From: Pseudomonas sp. DTU12.3
GTDB lineage: Bacteria; Pseudomonadota; Gammaproteobacteria; Pseudomonadales; Pseudomonadaceae
Assembly: GCF_004124275.1 (NCBI RefSeq)
Contig: NZ_CP027218.1
Location: 4,733,001 to 4,797,000 of the forward strand
Reading direction: 5' to 3'
Length of the DNA stretch: 64,000 bases
Under the pieces are notes generated by a model. The model made no database searches, had not been told where the DNA came from, and worked only from the letters and a program-made list of their open reading frames with translations. The translations under genes were made by a program, and so were the position numbers. This document shows positions 51,886 to 61,242 of this stretch, piece by piece. How positions within the stretch are numbered: position 1 is the first letter of the stretch; every line of letters begins with the position of its first letter.

Positions 51886-51961
51886 TGGCGTCCCCTAGGG
51901 GACTCGAACCCCTGTTACCGCCGTGAAAGGGCGGTGTCCTAGGCCACTAGACGAAGGGGAC
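51886..51961 (-). tRNA. tRNA-Glu(TTC), copy 3 in transcription order
   Basis: 76 nt with encoded CCA; 5' GTCCCCTTCGTCTAGTGGCC, anticodon TTC in CCTTTCACG, 3' GGGGACGCCA. Two nt separate it from the following tRNA-Gly. Confidence 0.97.
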
Positions 51962-51983
51962 ACAGGCTACAACTTTCACTAAT

Positions 51984-52012
51984 AAAAACGCCGCTCACTG
52001 AGCGGCGTCTTT
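51984..52012 (-). terminator. Terminator-like hairpin between the second and third tRNA pairs
   Basis: AACGCCGCTCA pairs with TGAGCGGCGT with T-rich flank on the minus strand. May be a processing or partial-termination signal inside the array. Confidence 0.65.
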
Positions 52013-52018
52013 AGAATT

Positions 52019-52094
<76 letters not shown>

Positions 52095-52097
52095 AAA

Positions 52098-52173
52098 TGG
52101 CGTCCCCTAGGGGACTCGAACCCCTGTTACCGCCGTGAAAGGGCGGTGTCCTAGGCCACTAGACGAAGGGGAC
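52098..52173 (-). tRNA. tRNA-Glu(TTC), copy 2
   Basis: Identical to the copy at 51886, anticodon TTC; 3 nt from the following tRNA-Gly. Confidence 0.97.
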
Positions 52174-52277
52174 ACGCTACCCGGAACACATGGTGTGTGT
52201 TTCGGTGTCCAGATCCGCGTCCGAAGACTTGGTTCCGGTTTCACTCAGCACCGCCCGAAAGCACTGCTGTTTAAAAA

Positions 52278-52353
<76 letters not shown>

Positions 52354-52355
52354 AA

Positions 52356-52431
52356 TGGCGTCCCCTAGGGGACTCGAACCCCTGTTACCGCCGTGAAAGG
52401 GCGGTGTCCTAGGCCACTAGACGAAGGGGAC
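52356..52431 (-). tRNA. tRNA-Glu(TTC), copy 1 (promoter-proximal)
   Basis: First gene of the array, 61 bp downstream of the -10 box. Identical to the other two copies. Confidence 0.97.
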
Positions 52432-52803
52432 ACGCTACAACATTCACTCCCTGCCGCGCTTCGCTGTGTGCTTTACGCTGCAAGTGGCGCGCATTCTATG
52501 GATGGATTGAGAGGTCGTCAACCCCCAGATATAAATTTATTTAAATCAATGACTTCGACCTGCTTTACGGGAGCAATCGGGCTTTTCCGTCGCCCGAGTC
52601 CTGACGCCTATATTCCGCCACTCGCCAAGGCGTTATAGTCCACCGCACGGTGATGGCATTCTGCACATCAAGCGCCAGCATTCATATAAACAGCCGGCGG
52701 CCGATACAGATTGAACCAGCCGATCCAACTCGTCGAGCCGCGCTAGGCGCATGAAAGCCCAGCCACTACACTCGCATGCGAACCCTATAAAGAGGTCTTA
52801 CCG
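52432..52803. other. Intergenic region with the tRNA promoter
   Basis: 372 bp between the tRNA array and the unknown gene at 52804. The left third holds the tRNA promoter and an AT-rich stretch just upstream (52530-52546) like an UP element. The rest should hold the promoter of the rightward gene, but no clear boxes are seen. ORFs across this region read tRNA antisense and are not real. Confidence 0.7.
52493..52521 (-). promoter_or_regulatory. Sigma-70 promoter of the tRNA array
   Basis: On the minus strand -35 TTGACG (52516-52521), 17-bp spacer and -10 TAGAAT (52493-52498), followed by a GC-rich discriminator GCGCGCC typical of stringently controlled stable-RNA promoters. Confidence 0.85.
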
Positions 52804-53574
52804 GTGACACCACTCATGATCACCCTGCTTGTCATAGCCGGGATCGCAATTCTGATCGCCATTGGCTACATGAACCATGTGGTGGAAAACAACAAACTGG
52901 AGAAGGCCCGCACCAAAGTCGAACTCAACGACCGCCTGCGTCGTTGCGGCGAGCTGACCGAGACTTTCCCCGGCCAATTCATGACCCCGGCCCTGAAGCT
53001 GTTGTTGACGCGCCTGGAACTCAACGTTTGCCAGCGCCTGTTGAACCTGGAAAAGACCAGCGCAACCACCAAGGCGCGCATCACCGAACTAAGTGCTCTG
53101 GTCGCCCAAGGCGAGTCGATCCCGGTCAACAACCCACCTGCACCGATCATGACCGAAGCCAAGGCCAAAGACGTACGCTTCCTCCTCGAAGCCCTCCACG
53201 GCCAAATCACCCGCGCTGCCCACGACGGCTTCCTGCCACCGAACGAAGCCAAGCACTGGGTGCGTGAAGTCCGGCACATTCTGGTGTTGCTGCACATCGA
53301 ATTCTTCAACAACCTCGGTCAACAGTCGCTGCAACAAAACCAGCCCGGCCAGGCCCGCCTCGCCTTCGAACGCGGCGTGCAATACCTGCGCAAGCAGCAG
53401 AACCCGCAGATCTACTCCGAACAGCTGCAGTACCTGGAAAAATTGCTGGCCCGCGCCAACGCCCAGGTCATGGACAAGATCGCCCCGGTTGAAGGCGAAG
53501 AAAACCAGCTGACCGCCGGGCTGAAGGATGTCGAGGCTGATGCGGACTGGAAGAAGAAAGTGATTTACGACTGA
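52804..53574 (+). CDS. Membrane-anchored conserved protein of unknown function
   Basis: 256 residues. One N-terminal membrane helix (MITLLVIAGIAILIAIGYM), then a charged helical region rich in Leu and Gln with likely coiled coil (LTRLELNVCQRLLNLEKTS; RLAFERGVQYLRKQQNPQIYSEQLQYLEKLLA). No recognised domain. Starts with GTG at 52804 (GAGG 8 nt upstream) or ATG at 52816. Followed by its own terminator. Confidence 0.82.
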   Translation: MTPLMITLLVIAGIAILIAIGYMNHVVENNKLEKARTKVELNDRLRRCGELTETFPGQFMTPALKLLLTRLELNVCQRLLNLEKTSATTKARITELSALVAQGESIPVNNPPAPIMTEAKAKDVRFLLEALHGQITRAAHDGFLPPNEAKHWVREVRHILVLLHIEFFNNLGQQSLQQNQPGQARLAFERGVQYLRKQQNPQIYSEQLQYLEKLLARANAQVMDKIAPVEGEENQLTAGLKDVEADADWKKKVIYD

Positions 53575-53594
53575 TTGTCGATGCTGAGAGAGGA

Positions 53595-53616
53595 GCCACC
53601 GAGAGGTGGCTTTTTT
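53595..53616 (+). terminator. Terminator after the membrane-anchored protein gene
   Basis: GCCACC-GAGA-GGTGGC then six T on the plus strand. Confidence 0.9.
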
Positions 53617-53637
53617 GTGGGGTGCGATCTAGTAAAT

Positions 53638-53668
53638 CAAAAGATCGCAGCCTTCGGCAGCTCCTGCA
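53638..53668. repeat. Single second-type REP copy
   Basis: AAAGATCGCAGCCTTCGGCA then GCTCCTGCATG, without an inverted partner. A solitary, possibly degraded copy between convergent genes. Confidence 0.7.
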
Positions 53669-53707
53669 TGAGGTGGGGTGGCCGGATCTGAAGATCGTCG
53701 CCGAGGC

Positions 53708-55675
53708 TCAAAGTCGGAAATGCCCAACCATCCCACGCAACTCTCCCCCCAACTGCGCCAGTTCAACGCTCGAAGCGGCATTCCCGCGCATCGCAATCGA
53801 CGACTGATCCGCACTCGCGCGAATACTCGTGACACTGCGATTGATCTCCTCCGCCACCGAACTCTGCTGCTCCGCCGCCGCCGCAATCTGTTGATTCATC
53901 TGCTGAATCAACGAAACCGCTGCCGCAATACTGCCCAAGGCACTTTCGGTCTGCAGCGCATCACAGACCGCCAGCTTCACCAACTCTCCACTGCTCTGAA
54001 TCTGCTGCACCGACGCCTGCGCCGCCGCGCGCAATGCACTGACCAACCGTTCGATTTCCTCGGTCGACTGCTGCGTACGCCGCGCCAGCGCGCGTACCTC
54101 ATCGGCCACCACCGCAAAGCCCCTGCCCTGCTCGCCGGCGCGCGCCGCTTCGATTGCCGCGTTGAGCGCGAGCAGATTGGTCTGTTCGGCAACACTCTTG
54201 ATCACTTCAAGCACCGTGCCGATATTCTGAATCTCGGCACTGAGGCTCTCGATACTGCTACTCGCCGACGTCGCCGAATCCGCCAGTTGCTCGATGCGCG
54301 CCATGCTCTGACGCACGACCTGCTGACCCGTCTCGACCTTGCCATCCGCCGTCTGCGCCGCCAGTGCGGCCTCTTCGGCATTGCGCGCGACATCGTGCAC
54401 AGTCGCGGTCATCTGATTCATCGCGGTGGCTACCTGTTCGGTCTCCTCCTTCTGACTGCTGACCTCAAGATTGGTCTGCTCGGTCACCGCCGAGAGCGAC
54501 TGCGCGGAACTGGCCAGCTGCTCGATACCGGCCTGCAAGCCGCTGACAATCGTGCTCAACCCTGCGCCCATCTGCTGCATCGCCGACATCAACTGACCGA
54601 TTTCATCCCGGCGCGTCACAGCAATCGTCGCGCTCAAATCACCGGCAGCAATCTGTTGGGCAACCAGGATCACACTGCGCAACGGCGCAACGATCAATCG
54701 AGTGATCACCCAGGCCGCGATCAACCCGACCAACAGCGCCAATGCCGAAGAGCCGATAATCAGCAATGAATTCTTCTTCAGTTCTGCCTGCATCGCGCCA
54801 TCTTCGGCGACATAGGCCTGATCCACCCGCGCCACCACTTGCGCGGCACGCTGGTGCAATTGTTCGTAAACGGTTTTTTCCTGCGCCAGCAACCCGGTGT
54901 ATTCAGCCAGTTTGTCGTTGAAACCGGCGATGTGCCCGGACACCTCATTAAGCACCGTCAGATAACCCTCATCCTTGACCGTGGACTTCAGCTCTTCCGC
55001 CTGTGCCTGCGCCTGCGCGGCCTGCTCGATATTGCCTTTGCCGGCGCTGTCGGCATCGCCCTTGCGACTCTGATCCAGACGAATCCGCGCTTCGTTCATG
55101 GCCTGCAACATCAAGCGCGACACCTGGCTGACCTGACTGGCCTGCTCGATGAACTGTGCACCGTCCTTGCCCTCGGTCTCTTTCAAGGTATAAGCGCCGT
55201 CATCGGCCAGCCCGGCCTGCAACACGTCAAGGTTGTTGGCCACGCTGGACACCGACCAACTGGCCATTTCCAGCGCGAGATCCTTGGCCTGGGTCAACGA
55301 GACAAACTCGTCGAACGCCTTGCGGTAGGCGTCAAGCGACTGCTCGACATCGCTCATCACCGGCACATTCGCCGGCGATTGCGCCTTGAGTTCGTTGGCC
55401 AGGGCAATCAGGCCAACTACGCCTTCACGCAAGGCATCGGCGGTTTTCGGATCACCACGCAAGGCGTACTCCTGCTCCAGCAGGCGCACGTTGAGCAGGC
55501 CACTGTTGAGCGAAGACATCTGCTTGAGCCCATCAAAACGCTGACTGATGGTTTGCAGGGACCAGACACCAATCGCCGCCACCAGCGCAGTCAACAGCAG
55601 TACGAGCACAAACCCGATAGCCAGTTTTTTTGCCATACCGAGGTTGGCAAAACGTCCTTGCACGGCCGAAATCAT
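53708..55675 (-). CDS. Methyl-accepting chemotaxis protein with a long helical periplasmic sensor
   Basis: 655 residues from ATG 55675. First membrane helix (LAIGFVLVLLLTALVAAIGVW), a periplasmic region of about 240 residues predicted all-helical, whose size fits a helical bimodular (HBM) sensor, second helix (LLIIGSSALALLVGLIAAWVI), HAMP, and a signalling domain with the conserved hairpin tip VVADEVRALARRTQQSTEEIE. HBM receptors bind organic acids in P. putida McpS; the ligand here is not known. Confidence 0.9.
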   Translation of the reverse strand: MISAVQGRFANLGMAKKLAIGFVLVLLLTALVAAIGVWSLQTISQRFDGLKQMSSLNSGLLNVRLLEQEYALRGDPKTADALREGVVGLIALANELKAQSPANVPVMSDVEQSLDAYRKAFDEFVSLTQAKDLALEMASWSVSSVANNLDVLQAGLADDGAYTLKETEGKDGAQFIEQASQVSQVSRLMLQAMNEARIRLDQSRKGDADSAGKGNIEQAAQAQAQAEELKSTVKDEGYLTVLNEVSGHIAGFNDKLAEYTGLLAQEKTVYEQLHQRAAQVVARVDQAYVAEDGAMQAELKKNSLLIIGSSALALLVGLIAAWVITRLIVAPLRSVILVAQQIAAGDLSATIAVTRRDEIGQLMSAMQQMGAGLSTIVSGLQAGIEQLASSAQSLSAVTEQTNLEVSSQKEETEQVATAMNQMTATVHDVARNAEEAALAAQTADGKVETGQQVVRQSMARIEQLADSATSASSSIESLSAEIQNIGTVLEVIKSVAEQTNLLALNAAIEAARAGEQGRGFAVVADEVRALARRTQQSTEEIERLVSALRAAAQASVQQIQSSGELVKLAVCDALQTESALGSIAAAVSLIQQMNQQIAAAAEQQSSVAEEINRSVTSIRASADQSSIAMRGNAASSVELAQLGGELRGMVGHFRL

Positions 55676-55783
55676 TGCGCGAAGCCCTCTGCCAAAGTGT
55701 GTGGACGAAGATTCGCAATGGCCATGCACCCGCACAAGTCTCTGGCGTCGGAATAATGGCAAAAAGCTACGCCCGCGTCGTTT

Positions 55784-57178
55784 TCAGAACGCTTGAGGTC
55801 GATCCACGCGGGTGCTGCGGAAAAACTGCCGGGCACGGGGGTCGCAGGCGTACGCGACATTGATCCGCTGCCACTCGCAGACTTCGCCACTGGGACTGAA
55901 TGCCCCCGCCGCAGCAAGCGCTACACCGTTGCCGAGCGCCTGACGACGCAAACGGGCGGGATCGGCAACTGGCGAACGCGCCCAGATGAACAAGCCACCG
56001 CACGGCTTGCCGAATACCTCCCATTCGGCGTCTTCGAGTACTTGCAACGCGGCGGCACGGTCGACATTCAAGCGCTGGCGCTGCCGATGCACCAGCTTGC
56101 GGTAGGCGCCGCTGGCCAAGAGGTTGGCCAACACCGCCTCGTTGAAACCTGAACAGCCGGAACTGCTGATCATCTTGACCCGCGCCAGCCGAGCGATCAG
56201 TTCAAGGTCGGCAAATACGAAACCCACACGCAATGAGCTGCTCAGGGTTTTCGAAAAACTGCCGATGTAAATCACTCGTTGATCCAGTGCCGCCAACCGA
56301 GTGCCGTTGCCATTGTGCAAGTCGGCGTAGACATCGTCTTCGATCAGCCGCACATCACTGGCATTGCACAACTGCAGGATCCGCTCGGCCACGGACGGAC
56401 TCAGACAGGAGCCGGTGGGATTGTGATGATGACTGTTGATGAACATTGCCACGGGGCGGAACTGCTCCAGCACGCTTGCCAGTGCAGCCGTGTCAGGCCC
56501 GTTCGGGGTGCGGCGGACTTCGAGCAGATGTACACCGTGCAATCGCAGAAGATCGAACAGTGGCGCATACCCAGGGTTCTCGACCACCACGTAATCACCG
56601 GCCTTGAGCAGCGTGCGCACGATCAGATCAAGGGCTTGGGTCGCGCCGCCAGTGGTCATGATCTGCGCTTCGCCGGCCTGGACACTGATCATTTTCAGGC
56701 GCTTGACGATCTGTTCGCGCAGCGCCGGCAGACCGAGTGACGTGCTGTAGTTGAACAGGCTGCTCATGTCCGTGCGAGCGACCTGACCAATCGCATAGCT
56801 CAAGTCGTCGGACTCACGCCAGCTTTCAGGCAAGCCGCCATCACCGAGATTCAGCTTTTGCGCTAAACCATAAGCCTTTGCCGCCTCTGGTCGAACCCGA
56901 TCAAGACTCGCCGGCAGCGGCGCATTGACTGCACAACGCGGCGCAGCAGCGACCATGAATCCCGAGCCATGTCGAGGCGCCAGAACCCCTTGTGCCACCA
57001 GGCGTTCACAGGCCTGAGCGACGCACGACTGACTGAGCAGATTGCTGCGTGCAATTTCCCGTACCGAAGGCAAGCGTGTAGCGGGTGGCACGGTACTTCG
57101 CGCGATCCAGTCGATCACTCCGTCAACAATCTGCTGTACGACTGGCACCATTGCCTGTCGGTCAATTCTCAATTCCAT
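55784..57178 (-). CDS. MocR-type regulator (GntR HTH fused to aminotransferase-like domain)
   Basis: 464 residues. N-terminal GntR winged helix (RLPSVREIARSNLLSQSCVAQACERL), then a fold-type-I aminotransferase domain: TTGGATQALDLIVRTLL, NSHHHNPTGSCLS, DDVYADLH, and PLP-binding Lys in YIGSFSKTLSSSLRVG. MocR proteins sense a PLP adduct to control neighbouring genes. The ATG at 57178 is used; a GTG at 57184 with an AGGAG 5 nt away is an alternative. Confidence 0.9.
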   Translation of the reverse strand: MELRIDRQAMVPVVQQIVDGVIDWIARSTVPPATRLPSVREIARSNLLSQSCVAQACERLVAQGVLAPRHGSGFMVAAAPRCAVNAPLPASLDRVRPEAAKAYGLAQKLNLGDGGLPESWRESDDLSYAIGQVARTDMSSLFNYSTSLGLPALREQIVKRLKMISVQAGEAQIMTTGGATQALDLIVRTLLKAGDYVVVENPGYAPLFDLLRLHGVHLLEVRRTPNGPDTAALASVLEQFRPVAMFINSHHHNPTGSCLSPSVAERILQLCNASDVRLIEDDVYADLHNGNGTRLAALDQRVIYIGSFSKTLSSSLRVGFVFADLELIARLARVKMISSSGCSGFNEAVLANLLASGAYRKLVHRQRQRLNVDRAAALQVLEDAEWEVFGKPCGGLFIWARSPVADPARLRRQALGNGVALAAAGAFSPSGEVCEWQRINVAYACDPRARQFFRSTRVDRPQAF

Positions 57179-57324
57179 GAGCACGCAAACTCCTGTCCGT
57201 TTTGCTGGCGGCAGTAAATCACAGCCATGCCACACAGCCTGTGCGACAAAGCCGTCAAAAGCGACCTTTCTAACCATTTGATACACATTGCTTGGCGGAT
57301 TCACGGAACTGAACGACAGGCATG

Positions 57325-57352
57325 AAAAAGCCCGCACGAATGCGGGCTTTTT
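57325..57352 (-). terminator. Terminator downstream of the SDR at 57367
   Basis: AAAAAGCCCGCA-CGAA-TGCGGGCTTTTT, perfect and bidirectional, between the MocR start and the SDR stop. Confidence 0.9.
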
Positions 57353-57366
57353 CCTTGCATAAATGC

Positions 57367-58128
57367 TCAGAACGCAGTGACGCCACCGTCCACCGCCAGC
57401 GAATGACCGGTGGTGAATGCCGCGCCATCGCTGCACAGATACAGCACGGCGCTGGCGATCTCCTCGACCTTGCCGATGCGGCCGACCGGGTGCATGGCAT
57501 TGGCGAACTCAGCCTTCTTCGGATCAGCCTCGTAGGCGCGGCGGAACATATCGGTATCAATCACCGCCGGGCACACCGCGTTGACGCGAATTTTCTTCTT
57601 CGCGTACTCGATCGCCGCAGATTTGGTCAGGCCAATCACCGCGTGCTTCGACGCCGCGTAGATACTCATCTTCGGCGCCGCGCCCAGGCCGGCCACCGAC
57701 GCGGTGTTGACGATCGCGCCACCGCCCTGGGCCAGCAACAGCGGCAACTGATACTTCATGCACAGCCAGACGCCTTTGACGTTGACGCCGATGATCGCGT
57801 CAAACTCGTCCATCGAACCTTCGGCCAGTTTGCCTTTCTCGATTTCGATGCCGGCATTGTTGAAGGCGTAGTCGAGACGGCCGTAGGTATTGATCACCTC
57901 GTCCATCAGATTTTTCACTTCGCTCTCGACGGTAACGTTGCAACGGACGAAGGTCGCTTCGCCGCCGGCTGTACGAATCAGCGCCACCGTGCCCTCGCCC
58001 CCTGCGGTATCGAGATCGGCGACCACCACCTTCAGACCTTCGGCAGCAAACGCCTGGGCGGTTGCTCGGCCGATGCCGTTAGCCGCGCCTGTGACTACGG
58101 CAACCTGACCGGAAAACGTCATGCTCAT
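57367..58128 (-). CDS. SDR-family oxidoreductase (glucose 1-dehydrogenase-like)
   Basis: 253 residues. TGAANGIGRATA cofactor motif, NNAGIEIEKG, catalytic Ser in NTASVAGLG and YAASKHA, C-terminal AVDGGVTAF. Classical NAD(P) SDR with unknown substrate. ATG at 58128 has GAGG 8 nt upstream; an ATG at 58122 is also possible. Confidence 0.87.
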   Translation of the reverse strand: MSMTFSGQVAVVTGAANGIGRATAQAFAAEGLKVVVADLDTAGGEGTVALIRTAGGEATFVRCNVTVESEVKNLMDEVINTYGRLDYAFNNAGIEIEKGKLAEGSMDEFDAIIGVNVKGVWLCMKYQLPLLLAQGGGAIVNTASVAGLGAAPKMSIYAASKHAVIGLTKSAAIEYAKKKIRVNAVCPAVIDTDMFRRAYEADPKKAEFANAMHPVGRIGKVEEIASAVLYLCSDGAAFTTGHSLAVDGGVTAF

Positions 58129-58365
58129 TGTTGTGTCCTCGAACGCAAAGATGCAGGGGATGCTTAGCGTTGCAGCATAGCCACAGCGGGTTGTCCGGCG
58201 TCAGCACTATCAAAAGGCTGTTTATGTGCCCATGCGTGGCGGTGATAAACCGGTGGTGGTGATCATCACTGCACTGGATCGGCGTGCATTCGCCTCATCA
58301 GCCAACCTTGCGACATCGGCGCTTAGGGTCTATCAACAAGGCTTCATTCAATTCGAGTGCCTGCC

Positions 58366-59373
58366 ATGACCTCCCAGACCAATCGCCAGTTCCTGCTCGC
58401 CAAACGCCCGGTGGGCGCCGCGACCCGCGAGACCTTTACCTATCAGGAAGTACCGGTCGGCGAACCGGCGGCGGGACAGATTCTGGTCAAGAACGAATAC
58501 CTGTCCCTCGACCCGGCCATGCGTGGCTGGATGAACGAGGGCAAGTCCTACATCCCGCCGGTCGGTATCGGAGAGGTCATGCGCGCCTTGGGTGTAGGCA
58601 AAGTCGTCGCGTCGAACAATCCGGGCTTTGCGGTCGGCGACTACGTCAACGGCGCCATCGGCGTGCAGGATTATTTCCTCGGCGAGCCAAGAGGCTTCTA
58701 TAAAGTCGACCCGAAACTGGCACCGTTGCCGGTGTATCTGTCGGCATTGGGCATGACTGGCATGACCGCCTACTTCGCCCTGCTCGATGTCGGCGCACCG
58801 AAGGCTGGCGACACCGTGGTGCTGTCCGGGGCGGCGGGTGCGGTGGGCAGCATTGCCGGGCAGATCGCCAAGATCAAAGGCTGCCGCGTGGTGGGGATCG
58901 CCGGCGGTGCCGACAAGTGCAAGTTCCTCATCGATGAGCTGGGTTTCGACGGCGCCATCGACTACAAGCACGAAGACGTAATCGCCGGCCTCAAGCGCGA
59001 ATGCCCGAAAGGCGTGGACGTGTATTTCGACAACGTCGGCGGTGACATCCTCGATGCAGTCCTGAGTCGCCTGAACATGAAGGCACGCGTGGTGATCTGC
59101 GGCGCCATCAGCCAGTACAACAACAACAAAGAGGCGGTCAAGGGCCCGGCCAATTACCTGTCGCTGCTGGTCAATCGTGCGCGCATGGAAGGCTTTGTGG
59201 TGATGGACTACGCGGCGCAATACGCGAGCGCGGCGCAGGAAATGGCCGGCTGGATGGCCAAGGGGCAGCTCAAGAGCAAGGAAGACATCGTCGAAGGCCT
59301 GGAGACCTTCCCGGAGACGCTGATGAAATTGTTCAGCGGGGAGAATTTTGGCAAGTTGGTGCTGAAGGTTTAA
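58366..59373 (+). CDS. NADP-dependent medium-chain oxidoreductase (zinc-independent, CurA/YncB type)
   Basis: 335 residues. No zinc-ligand cysteines; Rossmann loop SGAAGAVGSIAGQIA, MTGMTAYFALLDVGAPKAGD and NVGGDILDAVLSRLNM. Related to leukotriene B4 12-hydroxydehydrogenase/alkenal reductases that reduce enone double bonds with NADPH. Start at ATG 58366 with CGAG 8 nt upstream. Divergent from the SDR gene. Confidence 0.88.
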   Translation: MTSQTNRQFLLAKRPVGAATRETFTYQEVPVGEPAAGQILVKNEYLSLDPAMRGWMNEGKSYIPPVGIGEVMRALGVGKVVASNNPGFAVGDYVNGAIGVQDYFLGEPRGFYKVDPKLAPLPVYLSALGMTGMTAYFALLDVGAPKAGDTVVLSGAAGAVGSIAGQIAKIKGCRVVGIAGGADKCKFLIDELGFDGAIDYKHEDVIAGLKRECPKGVDVYFDNVGGDILDAVLSRLNMKARVVICGAISQYNNNKEAVKGPANYLSLLVNRARMEGFVVMDYAAQYASAAQEMAGWMAKGQLKSKEDIVEGLETFPETLMKLFSGENFGKLVLKV

Positions 59374-59389
59374 AGCCACCACAAAACCA

Positions 59390-59481
59390 AGGTGGGAGTG
59401 AGCCTGCTCGCGATAGCGGAGTGTCAGTCAACATTAACGTTGTTTGACACACCGCTATCGCGAGCAGGCTCACTCCCACAG
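59390..59481. repeat. REPIN between the oxidoreductase and pyrF
   Basis: GTGGGAGTGAGCCTGCTCGC and its inverted copy with a 45-bp spacer; the arms carry paired changes (GAGTGAG/CTCACTC) that keep the stem. Confidence 0.9.
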
Positions 59482-59498
59482 GGTTATGCGGTGCTTGC

Positions 59499-60197
59499 TT
59501 AGGCGATTTCGGCTACGACCGAAGCCAGCGCCTTGGCCGGATCGGCCGCCTGGCTGATCGGACGGCCGATCACCAGGTAATCGGAACCGGCGTCCAGCGC
59601 CTGACGCGGGGTCAGGATGCGGCGCTGATCGTCCTGCGCACTGCCCGCCGGGCGAATCCCCGGAGTCACCAGTTGCAGCGACGGGTGCGCGGTTTTCAGT
59701 GCCGTGGCTTCCAGCGCCGAACACACCAGACCATCCATCCCGGCCTTCTCGGCCAGTGCCGCCAGACGCAAGACTTGTTCCTGCGGCTCGATATCCAGAC
59801 CGATCCCGGCGAGGTCTTCACGCTCCATCGAGGTCAGCACGGTGACGCCGATCAGCAGTGGCTGCGGGCCGCTGCGCTTGTCCAGCTCTTCACGGCAGGC
59901 AGCCATCATGCGCATGCCGCCGGAGCAATGCACGTTGACCATCCACACGCCCATCTCGGCAGCGGCTTTCACGGCCATCGCGGTGGTGTTGGGAATGTCG
60001 TGGAATTTCAGGTCGAGGAATACTTCAAAACCCTTGTCACGCAGGGTGCCGACGATTTCCGCGGCGCAACTGGTGAACAGTTCCTTGCCCACTTTGACCC
60101 GGCACAGTTTTGGGTCCAACTGGTCGGCCAGCTTCAGTGCGGCGTCACGGGTGGGGAAATCCAGGGCGACGATGATAGGAGTCTGGCAGGCGGACAT
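59499..60197 (-). CDS. pyrF: Orotidine-5'-phosphate decarboxylase
   Basis: Final step of de novo UMP synthesis. 232 residues: VALDFPTRDAAL, catalytic D-x-K-x-x-D in FLDLKFHDIPNT, and TPGIRPAGS and VIGRPISQAADP for phosphate binding. The ATG at 60197 (MSACQTPIIVALDF) is used; the longer reading has no homology. Confidence 0.95.
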   Translation of the reverse strand: MSACQTPIIVALDFPTRDAALKLADQLDPKLCRVKVGKELFTSCAAEIVGTLRDKGFEVFLDLKFHDIPNTTAMAVKAAAEMGVWMVNVHCSGGMRMMAACREELDKRSGPQPLLIGVTVLTSMEREDLAGIGLDIEPQEQVLRLAALAEKAGMDGLVCSALEATALKTAHPSLQLVTPGIRPAGSAQDDQRRILTPRQALDAGSDYLVIGRPISQAADPAKALASVVAEIA

Positions 60198-60480
60198 GAA
60201 TGGGCTCTCAGGCAGGTCGAAATCGGCGCGCATTGTAGCGGAACCGGCGGCGGCGCGGCACCCGATGATCGGTAAATCGTCGCACCAACCGTGATCAGCA
60301 TAGCGCCCGCTGCTATTGTGTCGACTCCGATACACAACCGACATGCCAGCAACAAGCACCGGCGCTAGCCTCGCCAGCCGCAACACGTCCTTACATCAGC
60401 ACTTCCCGCCTCACGGCCGGACGCCTATGCTGAAACCACAACCTCGCAGCCCATCTTTGTGGTTGGCGGCCTACTGGCAG

Positions 60481-61242
60481 ATGAACAGCCCCATGCACAA
60501 CACCCAAACGACCGCGACTGATGAGCCTAAAGACGACAAGCGCTGGAGCATTCGTGCGCTGATCGTCGACGATGACGTGCCGATCCGCGAGCTGATGATC
60601 GACTACCTCGCGCGCTTCAACATCCACGCCAGCGGCGTCACCGATGGCGCAGCGATGCGTCAGGCGATGCAGGCCGAACATTTCGACGTTGTCGTGCTCG
60701 ACCTGATGCTGCCGGGCGAAGACGGCCTCTCGCTGTGCCGCTGGCTGCGCGCCGAATCGGACATCCCGATCCTGATGCTCACCGCCCGCTGCGAACCCAC
60801 CGACCGCATCATCGGCCTCGAACTCGGCGCCGATGACTACATGGCCAAACCGTTCGAGCCGCGCGAGCTGGTGGCGCGCATCCAGACCATCCTGCGGCGG
60901 GTGCGTGACGACCGTACCGAGCAACGGGCGAACATTCGCTTCGACAACTGGCGCCTGAACAGCGTGCTGCGCCAATTGATCGCCGACAACGGCCTGGTGG
61001 TGCCGCTGTCCAACGCCGAATTCCGCCTGCTCTGGGTGTTTATCGAACGCCCGCGCCGGGTACTCAGCCGCGAACAACTGCTCGACGCCGCCCGAGGTCG
61101 CTCGATCGAGGCCTTCGACCGCAGCATCGATCTGCTGGTCTCGCGCCTGCGCCAGAAGCTCGGCGACGATCCGAAAGCCCCGCAGTTGATCAAGACCGTG
61201 CGCGGTGAAGGTTACTTGTTCGACGCAAGAGACATTGGCTGA
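60481..61242 (+). CDS. OmpR-family response regulator
   Basis: 253 residues. Receiver domain with acidic pocket VDDD, phospho-acceptor Asp in VVLDLMLPGEDG and Lys in YMAKPFEPREL; then a winged-helix DNA-binding domain (FRLLWVFIERPRRVLSREQLLDAARG, IDLLVSRLRQKLGDDP, TVRGEGYLF). Start uncertain: ATGs at 60427, 60481 and 60493 are in frame and none has a clear ribosome site. Overlaps the kinase start by 1 nt. Confidence 0.9.
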   Translation: MNSPMHNTQTTATDEPKDDKRWSIRALIVDDDVPIRELMIDYLARFNIHASGVTDGAAMRQAMQAEHFDVVVLDLMLPGEDGLSLCRWLRAESDIPILMLTARCEPTDRIIGLELGADDYMAKPFEPRELVARIQTILRRVRDDRTEQRANIRFDNWRLNSVLRQLIADNGLVVPLSNAEFRLLWVFIERPRRVLSREQLLDAARGRSIEAFDRSIDLLVSRLRQKLGDDPKAPQLIKTVRGEGYLFDARDIG